DNA from: Calothrix parasitica NIES-267
GTDB lineage: Bacteria; Cyanobacteriota; Cyanobacteriia; Cyanobacteriales; Nostocaceae
NCBI RefSeq assembly: GCF_002368095.1
Contig: NZ_AP018227.1
Span: forward strand, 2,584,598 to 2,648,597
DNA: 64,000 bases
Direction: 5' to 3'
Each line of letters starts with the position of its first letter. The stretch's first letter is position 1. This document shows, piece by piece, positions 58,059 to 64,000 of the stretch. The position numbers and the translations under genes were made by a program. The notes below the pieces were generated by a model. The model had not been told where the DNA came from. It saw only the letters and a list, made by a program, of their open reading frames with translations, and did no database searches.

Positions 58059-58185
58059 CCACATAAGTTATGAGGGGTATGTCCTATCGGACACGCTAAC
58101 GCTAACGTAGTGAGGACTTTTAGTCCTCTGATTAAGGGAAGACGGTTCTTACTACGAGCTTTATTACCCCGCAAAACTTATGTGG
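58059..58185. repeat. MITE-like element (ccacataagtt / aacttatgtgg termini)
   Basis: Left end ccacataagttatgaggggta, right end taccccgcaaaacttatgtgg: inverted repeats of about 21 bases. The same terminal unit sits inside 47970-48177. Confidence 0.8.
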
Positions 58186-58206
58186 TGAAGTGTTAGCATT
58201 TCTATC

Positions 58207-58293
58207 ATTAATTTTGACAGTTTTGTTTTCTACGGACGTAATGTAGAGACGTTATAAATAACGTCTCCCGACATTTCCAAAGAAAACGCGACC
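58207..58293. repeat. 87-bp dispersed repeat, copy B, inside its inverted termini
   Basis: One base differs from 37283-37369. Here both ends are intact: cattaattttgacag on the left and cgtcaaaattaatg just beyond the right end, so the full element is about 58206-58307. Confidence 0.9.
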
Positions 58294-58368
58294 CGTCAAA
58301 ATTAATGAAACAGACCATTAGCATTTCTTTCATTTATTTTGAGTGGTTCGTTTTTTCCTTAACGTCGG

Positions 58369-58391
58369 GAGACGTAGCAGTGCTACGTCTC
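58369..58391. repeat. Palindrome copy 5
   Basis: Same 11-base arms as at 8479 with g in the centre. It lies 20 bases from the agrE stop. Confidence 0.9.
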
Positions 58392-58410
58392 TACATTAGT
58401 CTGGGACTAA

Positions 58411-60525
58411 TTAACCTACTTGTGCGGTATAGGGACTTGTTAATTTATCTAACTGCTGTACTAACAAGCTGAGGAATAATCCTACATCTGTAACTACACC
58501 AACTGATTCTACTGAACCCCTATCGCTTAATTTTGTTACTACTGCTGGGTTAATGTCTACACATACCATTTTTACTCCCGCAGCTGTCATGTTACCTACT
58601 CCTATGGAATGCAGCATGGTTGATAGCATCAAAATCATGTCTGCTCCTTTAATTAATTCTGCGTATTCTTGCTGTGCTTTAATTAAGTCCATTTGTGTAT
58701 CGGGTAATGGCCCGTCATCTCGAATGGAACCTGCAAGGGCGAAAGGTACGTTATTTCTGACGCATTCGTACATTACCCCACTTTTAATCATTCCGGCTTG
58801 TACGGCTTTGGCTATGCTACCGTGACGACGAACGCTGTTAATGGCTTTGAGGTGGTGTCGATGTCCTCCTCGTACTGAAATACCTCGCTGCATGTCTACA
58901 CCCAAGGAGGTTCCCATGATTGATTGCTCGATGTCGTGAACTGCGATCGCGTTTCCACCAAGCAATCCCTGTACGTAACCTTCTCTGACTAATTGTGATA
59001 AATGTTCGCCACCACCAGTATGTATTACAACTGGTCCTGCCGTGACAATAACTTTACCTCCAGCATCTCTTATTTTGCGTAATTCCCACGCAACTTGTTC
59101 CACGATTAATTCTACGCGACGTTCGCTGGAAACACCGGCAGACATAAAGCTGAATTCCTCGGTATTACGTTTTTCTCGCGATTCGGTTTTACGAATGGTA
59201 CGAATACCTTGCACGTCTACAACTACCTTTTCTCCTGCTTGTAAATCGCGCAGTATTTTACACCGAGCGATAATTCCTTCGGGAGTTTCGGTTATAGCAA
59301 TAGCACCATCCATACGCTGTGCATCAACTTTTATCCATTCGCCTTTAATCCGAACTTCGGTAGGATAAATTGTACTAACGTAGAAGTCATCTGGTGCGAC
59401 TCCATTTTGGATGACGGGTTCGAGTTTCGCATCTCGCTCGTCTTCTGGTAAGTTCATTGCACCCAAATCAATTAAATGGGATACGATGCTTTCCATAACT
59501 TCGTGAGAAGGTGCAGAAACTTTCACCTCAGCAGCAGAAGTACTTTGACGCTGCTCTCCTAAAAGGAAATTTTGGACCTTGAAACTTCCACCATTATCTA
59601 CAATTAAGTCCAAAGCGCGGTTGATTAGACCAGAATCAAGTAAGTGTCCTTCCATTCGGACAACTTGACTTTCCACCTGGGAAATCGCGTGTACATCTTC
59701 CAGAACGGGTTCGGTGACTCGCAATGTTAAGCATTTTGCAGCACCACCAGCTTTCAAAAATTCTGTGAGTGGGGTTTCAATTACTTCAAAACCAACTTTA
59801 GCTAAACGCGCTTTTAGCGAATCGGAAGCCTTATTCATGACCACAATGCTTTCCACATTCACCGTATTACAAGCGAAATTCACAGCATCAGCTTCTTCTA
59901 TAGCAATACGCTTTTCCGGTGCAACTCGCATTTCAATTACGCGGTTGGAATAGGAATCGAAAGCAGCAGGATAATAAAGTAAATAGCCATTAGCTAAAGG
60001 ACAAAAACAGGTATCAAGATGATAAAAACGCTCGTCAGTTAATCGTAGAGATAATACCTCAATATCCAACCATTTTGCTAAATAAGGATGAGAATCTAAC
60101 TCCGAGCGAAAACCGTAACCGGCCCACAACCAGCGTCCTTCTCTATCTAAAAGTGCATCACCAGCACCTTCAAAAGGTAAATCTTTGGGTAATTCATAAA
60201 CGGTGAAGCCATTTTCTTCAAACCATGCTTTAAAATAAGGCTCCTCTCCTTGACGCTCCTTGTGTAAAAAGCGACTCAGAACCACATTTTTGCCCAAAAC
60301 CAAACCAGCATTAGCGGTAAAAACCATATCGGGAACACCTTTATGGGGTTTTACCAAATCGACAATTGCATGTAGCTTAAGCACATTATGCAGTTTCCCC
60401 CATTGTTGCACCGCACGTTCTTGAGATGACTTGTGAATATTACCTTCCATCCAAGGGTTAATCACATAATCTACGTCATAGTGTTCCGGGGCACACATTA
60501 AAAAGCGGATTTGAGAAGTTGTCAT
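58411..60525 (-). CDS. agrE: Arginine dihydrolase AgrE/ArgZ (guanidine-modifying N-domain plus LOR/SDH-like C-domain)
   Basis: 704 residues from the ATG at 60525 (AGAAGG about 9 bases upstream); an upstream in-frame extension is rejected. The N-terminal half is a pentein/amidinotransferase-like domain that converts arginine to ornithine, CO2 and ammonia: MCAPEHYDVDYVINPWMEGN, DMVFTANAGLV, FEGAGDALLD, ERFYHLDTCFCPL and the nucleophile Cys265 in GGAAKCLTLRV. The C-terminal half is LOR/SDH-like (ornithine cyclodeaminase-type; TAGPVVIHTGGGEHL). In Anabaena AgrE gives ornithine and then proline, important for using cyanophycin nitrogen. Isolated gene. Confidence 0.95.
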   Translation of the reverse strand: MTTSQIRFLMCAPEHYDVDYVINPWMEGNIHKSSQERAVQQWGKLHNVLKLHAIVDLVKPHKGVPDMVFTANAGLVLGKNVVLSRFLHKERQGEEPYFKAWFEENGFTVYELPKDLPFEGAGDALLDREGRWLWAGYGFRSELDSHPYLAKWLDIEVLSLRLTDERFYHLDTCFCPLANGYLLYYPAAFDSYSNRVIEMRVAPEKRIAIEEADAVNFACNTVNVESIVVMNKASDSLKARLAKVGFEVIETPLTEFLKAGGAAKCLTLRVTEPVLEDVHAISQVESQVVRMEGHLLDSGLINRALDLIVDNGGSFKVQNFLLGEQRQSTSAAEVKVSAPSHEVMESIVSHLIDLGAMNLPEDERDAKLEPVIQNGVAPDDFYVSTIYPTEVRIKGEWIKVDAQRMDGAIAITETPEGIIARCKILRDLQAGEKVVVDVQGIRTIRKTESREKRNTEEFSFMSAGVSSERRVELIVEQVAWELRKIRDAGGKVIVTAGPVVIHTGGGEHLSQLVREGYVQGLLGGNAIAVHDIEQSIMGTSLGVDMQRGISVRGGHRHHLKAINSVRRHGSIAKAVQAGMIKSGVMYECVRNNVPFALAGSIRDDGPLPDTQMDLIKAQQEYAELIKGADMILMLSTMLHSIGVGNMTAAGVKMVCVDINPAVVTKLSDRGSVESVGVVTDVGLFLSLLVQQLDKLTSPYTAQVG

Positions 60526-60798
60526 AAGTAAGTACCTTCTGGGAGTATAGATGCAACGTTCCTTGTTTATTCTATTACCTCGAAGGGAATGAGTAGGGAG
60601 TGGGTGAGACAAGGGGATGGGGAGAGCGGGAGTTAGGAGTTATCAATTTACCAATGCCCAATTACCAATGCCCAATTCCCTATTTCATTAGATAAATTCC
60701 TAAGCTTAAAACAGTATTAGTTAAAAAGGATTTTAATTAAGTGCTTGATAGCATAACATTATTAATGACAACTATTACTCGATTGTAATACTGAAAAG
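60526..60798. other. Divergent intergenic region of agrE and the GAF gene
   Basis: Contains gagttag / taccaatgccc repeat-like sequence near 60590-60680. No NtcA-type GTA-N8-TAC site was found by eye. Confidence 0.4.
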
Positions 60799-61314
60799 GT
60801 GACACAGAATTCTAATCATAATTTTGACCGTGGTCTAAAAAAGGTACTTAACCGTTTAGAAAATACTATAGAACGAGATAGTTTGATTGCGGAATCTACA
60901 AGCCGTTTGCGAAATACATTTGATGTTGATAGGGTCGTCTTATATTACTTCTATTCTAAGTGGGACGGGCAAGTAACTTTTGAGTCTTTAAGTTCCGATG
61001 AATGGTCTATTCTTGGTTCTAGCGGTCCTGATGACTGTTTTAATCATGGGTACGCGGATTTTTATTTGCAGGGTAGGATAAGGGCTATTCCAGATATTGA
61101 GTCAGAACCTATTGCTGATTGTCACCGCGATTTTTTGCGTGGTTTAAAGGTTCGCGCTAATTTAGTCGCACCTATTTTAACTGATAGGGGTTTATGGGGT
61201 TTACTAATTGCTCATCATTGCCAAGCACCCCGTGCATGGACTCCATCTGATATAAATCTGATGCACACTGAAGCTAAAAATCTAGCTTTGGCTCCTTCTA
61301 TTTGTGATACTTAG
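60799..61314 (+). CDS. Stand-alone GAF protein, candidate DXCF-type cyanobacteriochrome
   Basis: 171 residues from a GTG, one GAF domain (about 25-165) and no output domain. It has the two signature cysteines of bilin-binding GAF domains: Asp78-Asp79-Cys80-Phe81 matches the DXCF motif, and Cys108-His109 (IADCHRDFL) sits where phytochromes attach bilin. The spacing of 28 residues equals that of TePixJ (Cys494/Cys522). Neighbouring blocks also fit: FYLQGRIRAIPDI, KVRANLVAPIL and LWGLLIAHHCQAPRAW. If bilin binds, it would be a blue/green-type photosensor acting through a partner. Chromophore binding is inferred. Divergent from agrE. Confidence 0.8.
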   Translation: MTQNSNHNFDRGLKKVLNRLENTIERDSLIAESTSRLRNTFDVDRVVLYYFYSKWDGQVTFESLSSDEWSILGSSGPDDCFNHGYADFYLQGRIRAIPDIESEPIADCHRDFLRGLKVRANLVAPILTDRGLWGLLIAHHCQAPRAWTPSDINLMHTEAKNLALAPSICDT

Positions 61315-61693
61315 GTATTAGATATTTGAAAATTGGGAATTAGACCTTAGTAAGAGTGTAAATATATTTCAGAGGCATAAATATTTTTATTAATTGAATT
61401 TCTATTTTCATTTTCAACTATTATAAATACTTAATAAACTTAGAAATTTACGAAATTCATTTTATTTAAATTCAGATATAAGTTTTCATTGCTGCCTAAA
61501 AACCCGGTTTCTTCAAGAAACCGGGTTTTTATAATTTTGCTCGGATGCAATTAGTCCCTATTAGCCACATAAAATTAGTTATAATTACTGACAAACAATA
61601 GATACGGCACTACAAAAAGAATACATACAAAATGCTAAATTGGGAAATTAGAAGCTGGTTCTTTTTTACCAATTTTCTAGGAAATATTGCTCA
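61315..61693. other. Intergenic region with a bidirectional terminator
   Basis: AT-rich, no gene. It holds the strong hairpin at 61498-61530. Confidence 0.6.
61498..61530. terminator. Strong Rho-independent-type hairpin
   Basis: Perfect 16-base arms, aaaaacccggtttctt and its inverse, around a single loop base, flanked by A and T runs on both sides. It can end transcripts in either direction, here the GAF gene. The same aaacccggtttctt hairpin is common as an intergenic element in cyanobacteria. Confidence 0.8.
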
Positions 61694-62605
61694 ATGCCAT
61701 ACCTAAAATCTGCTGATGAAATTCGCTCTCTTGTTGCTAAATTAAATAAAGCAAATACTCTTTGGTTGGATACAGAAGTTGCTGATTATGACACTCGTAA
61801 TCCGAGATTATCACTGATTCAAGTTTTGGATGACTGTACAGATTTAACTGGGGAAAGTGTTTATATTTTAGATGTGTTGGAACAACCGGAAGTTGTTGCT
61901 GAATTTATAGAAGAAATCATGATTAATCCTTCTATAGAAAAGGTATTTCACAATGCTAAATACGATTTAAGATTTTTGGGTAAGAAGAAAGCTCAAAATG
62001 TTACTTGTACTTTGGAAATGGCGAAAACAATTCCTTATTATATTTTACCTTTGCCTAATTATCAGTTAAAGACTTTGGCTATAGAACTATGTCATTTTCA
62101 AGACATTGATAAGCAGTATCAAAACAGCGATTGGGGAATTAGACCTTTAAATGAAGAGCAAATTGAATATGCTTACCTCGACTGTATTATCCTTGCTCAA
62201 GTTCATTTACGTTTGTTAGAATTAAGTGAAAAAATCAATTTTGATGCGCTCTCTGAAGATTTAACTTTGCTTGGTGATGAATATATTGAATTAGAGCAAC
62301 AGTGGAAATTATTAAAATCTGAATTTGAGCATTTGCAAGAACGGATAAAAAAAGCAATGCAGGCTCAAAACTTATCTGAAACCTCCTATTTTAAACTTAA
62401 TAGCTACGAACGTACAACTAAGAAAGTGCCATTTTCAGAACTGGTACGTTTAGTAGAAACTAAAGATTTAGATTTGGACTTTGATATTACACTTACTAAG
62501 GATATGCAAAAGAATTTAGGGGATAACCTACAGCAACTTGCTGTAGATACATCCAAAACTAGTAGCTTGAGATTAACTTCTAAGCAAGGTGAAGATGAGG
62601 AATAA
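61694..62605 (+). CDS. RNase D-like 3'-5' exonuclease (DEDD family)
   Basis: 303 residues. The exonuclease core has Exo I LWLDTEVADYDTRNPRLSLI (Asp-x-Glu), Exo II VFHNAKYDLRFLG (Asp) and Exo III YAYLDCIILAQ (Tyr-x3-Asp), i.e. the DEDDy set. It lacks the HRDC domains of E. coli RNase D; instead a charged coiled-coil tail (about 195-225) and a C-terminal extension follow. It may trim tRNA or other RNA 3' ends; DNA substrates are possible. Confidence 0.9.
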   Translation: MPYLKSADEIRSLVAKLNKANTLWLDTEVADYDTRNPRLSLIQVLDDCTDLTGESVYILDVLEQPEVVAEFIEEIMINPSIEKVFHNAKYDLRFLGKKKAQNVTCTLEMAKTIPYYILPLPNYQLKTLAIELCHFQDIDKQYQNSDWGIRPLNEEQIEYAYLDCIILAQVHLRLLELSEKINFDALSEDLTLLGDEYIELEQQWKLLKSEFEHLQERIKKAMQAQNLSETSYFKLNSYERTTKKVPFSELVRLVETKDLDLDFDITLTKDMQKNLGDNLQQLAVDTSKTSSLRLTSKQGEDEE

Positions 62606-62805
62606 AGCATCTTTCTTATTAAGCATGAAATTAACGCTTAAAAAATGTGATTCTAGGTTTGGTAAAATGTAAACAAATTGGCTATAAAAATCGTGCAAAA
62701 ATAGTCAATATAGCCAGAAAGGAGTCACATCCTGAAAAAAGTTAAGAAAAATGTTTTTTTAAATAGGAATGTAAAAATTGTGGGTGTTTTGATAAAAAGC
62801 GAATT

Positions 62806-63645
62806 ATGAAACAGTGGTTGTTTGAGCAAAATCTAACAGGAGTTTCCAAAGCATTTACTTTGGCTTTATTGAGTGGATTTATCGCAACTGTGACTGTTTC
62901 TTGCAGCAACGATAAAGACGTATTGGTAACAGAAATAGGAGTTAGTCCTGTAGCTAGTCCAGCAGCGAACCCGTCAACTGCGAAGGAATATTACGCTCAG
63001 GGACAATATAAACATATTCAGGGTGATACTCAAGGAGCGATAGCGGCTTACACGAAAGCTATAGGTATTGATGATAAATACGTTCAGGCTTACAACGGTC
63101 GTGGGTTAGTCCAGTTTGACACCGGAGACAGACAAGGTGCGATCGCCGATTATAATCAAGCGATACGTATCAGTCCGGATAATGCTCAAGCTTACAACAA
63201 TCGCGGAAATGCTCGCGCTGCTCAGGGTGATATCAACGGTGCTATTTCTGATTACGACCAAGCAATTCAATTAAATCCTAATTACGCTGAAGCTTATAAC
63301 AATCGCGGAAATGCTCGTGCTACCGAAGGACAGAGAAACGAAGCTATAGCCGATTATACAGAAGCCATTCGCCTCAAATCAAACTACGCCGTTGCTTATA
63401 ATAATCGGGGAAATGCTCGCGCTGCTCAAGGTGATAGAGAAGGTGCTGTTTCCGATTACGATGAAGCTATTCGACTCAATCCCAATTTTGGTGCTGCTTA
63501 TAATAATCGAGGAAATGCTCGTGTAGAGTTAGGAGATAAAGACGCTGGTTTAGCAGACTTACAGCGAGCAGCAGAAATATTTCAAGAACAAAATAACCAA
63601 CAGCTATACAATCAGGTTATGGAGAATGTTAAGGAAGCTCAGTAA
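62806..63645 (+). CDS. TPR-repeat lipoprotein
   Basis: 279 residues. A signal region ends in TVTVSC with a lipidated Cys33-like residue (lipobox imperfect), so it is probably anchored on the periplasmic side. Six tetratricopeptide repeats (about 57-265) follow, several beginning AYNNRGNAR and containing GDINGAISDYDQAIQLNPNY. TPR arrays bind protein partners; none is indicated by neighbours. The repeats are so alike that they probably arose by recent internal duplication. Confidence 0.88.
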   Translation: MKQWLFEQNLTGVSKAFTLALLSGFIATVTVSCSNDKDVLVTEIGVSPVASPAANPSTAKEYYAQGQYKHIQGDTQGAIAAYTKAIGIDDKYVQAYNGRGLVQFDTGDRQGAIADYNQAIRISPDNAQAYNNRGNARAAQGDINGAISDYDQAIQLNPNYAEAYNNRGNARATEGQRNEAIADYTEAIRLKSNYAVAYNNRGNARAAQGDREGAVSDYDEAIRLNPNFGAAYNNRGNARVELGDKDAGLADLQRAAEIFQEQNNQQLYNQVMENVKEAQ

Positions 63646-64000
63646 TCAGTGAACAGTTATCAGTTATCAATTGTTCATCCGGAGGATGTGGATCATCAGT
63701 GAGTAATCCTTACAATTAGTCCATCATATTAATTTTGACAGGTAATCAAGTTTTCAGTAGGCGATTTATCGCTCTCAAGGACTAAAGTCCTTACTACAAA
63801 CCATCATATTTTACGGGACACTGTTCACTCTTCACTGTTCACTCTTCACTGTTCACTGATAACTGTTCACTGTTGACTGATTACTGTATTGATACAAAGT
63901 ATAGAAATTGCTTGATAATTGTTTGCCAGGGGTGTATAAAAAAGGTCTGTCATTGAAGTATTGCAATACACTGCCAAATTCCTAATTCAATATTATGAAC
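63646..64000. repeat. Intergenic tandem repeats at the window end
   Basis: A tgttcactcttcac-type tandem array covers about 63821-63887, preceded by hairpin-like sequence around 63775-63795 (aggactaaagtcct). No gene is seen to the window edge. Confidence 0.75.

Larger units (their letters stand above)
57868..58410. other. Repeat-filled intergenic region
   Basis: No gene. It contains the inverted-repeat element 58059-58185, the 87-bp repeat copy B and palindrome copy 5 in a row. Confidence 0.7.

Noticed and set aside
60799-61314. Part of a split histidine kinase or phytochrome
   Set aside because: A strong terminator follows the stop and the next gene is an RNase D-like exonuclease; no kinase sequence is nearby in any frame.

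Overview
The window looks like chromosome of a filamentous, probably heterocyst-forming (Nostocales-type) cyanobacterium. The basis is: GCGATCGC (HIP1) octamers scattered through genes, many heptanucleotide short tandem repeats between genes, a thioredoxin reductase-thioredoxin fusion (NTRC), an AgrE/ArgZ arginine-catabolic enzyme, a zinc-ribbon PP2C/FHA-kinase pair, and a type IV pilin beside an O-GlcNAc-transferase-like protein. DNA is AT-rich. I cannot name a species. No phage genes, transposase or CRISPR array were seen.

Layout. 1-10 kb: 5' part of a ParM/StbA-like actin gene, a Gfo/Idh/MocA oxidoreductase, queC, a CNNM/HlyC membrane protein, two secreted hypotheticals, a CAU-anticodon tRNA (probably tRNA-Ile), pyrE, and thiC behind a TPP riboswitch. 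10-17 kb: an RluE-type pseudouridine synthase and a signalling block (PAS histidine kinase, zinc-ribbon PP2C phosphatase, FHA-zinc-knuckle Ser/Thr kinase). 18.7-22.2 kb (minus strand): pilin, TPR/OGT-like glycosyltransferase, methyltransferase, in that transcription order. 22.4-31.5 kb: Uma2 protein, NTRC, an oligopeptide-type ABC permease, a ROK sugar kinase, a small internally duplicated protein, pyrG and a cell-wall amidase.

33-56 kb is a large surface/extracellular polysaccharide locus: WecG/TagA/CpsF transferase, Wzc-like tyrosine autokinase, serine-acetyltransferase-like protein, five GT2/GT4 glycosyltransferases, a Wzy/ligase-like polymerase, a methyltransferase, a sugar oxidoreductase, a nucleotide-sugar epimerase/reductase, an acyltransferase-3 protein, a Wzx flippase, and an MBOAT plus SGNH-like pair suggesting O-acetylation. 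The parts fit a Wzx/Wzy-dependent pathway, although no initiating phosphoglycosyl transferase or Wza exporter is in the window. 56-64 kb: a DUF2085 membrane protein, FkbM methyltransferase, agrE/argZ, a stand-alone GAF protein with the two cysteines of a DXCF-type cyanobacteriochrome, an RNase D-like exonuclease and a TPR lipoprotein.

Intergenic DNA is rich in repeats: heptamer/octamer tandem arrays, a five-copy palindrome family, an 87-bp sequence present twice with one difference, and several MITE-like elements with terminal inverted repeats, one still flanked by a 10-bp target duplication. The best leads are the stand-alone photoreceptor-like GAF protein, the pilin-glycosyltransferase-methyltransferase operon, and the polysaccharide O-acetylation module.
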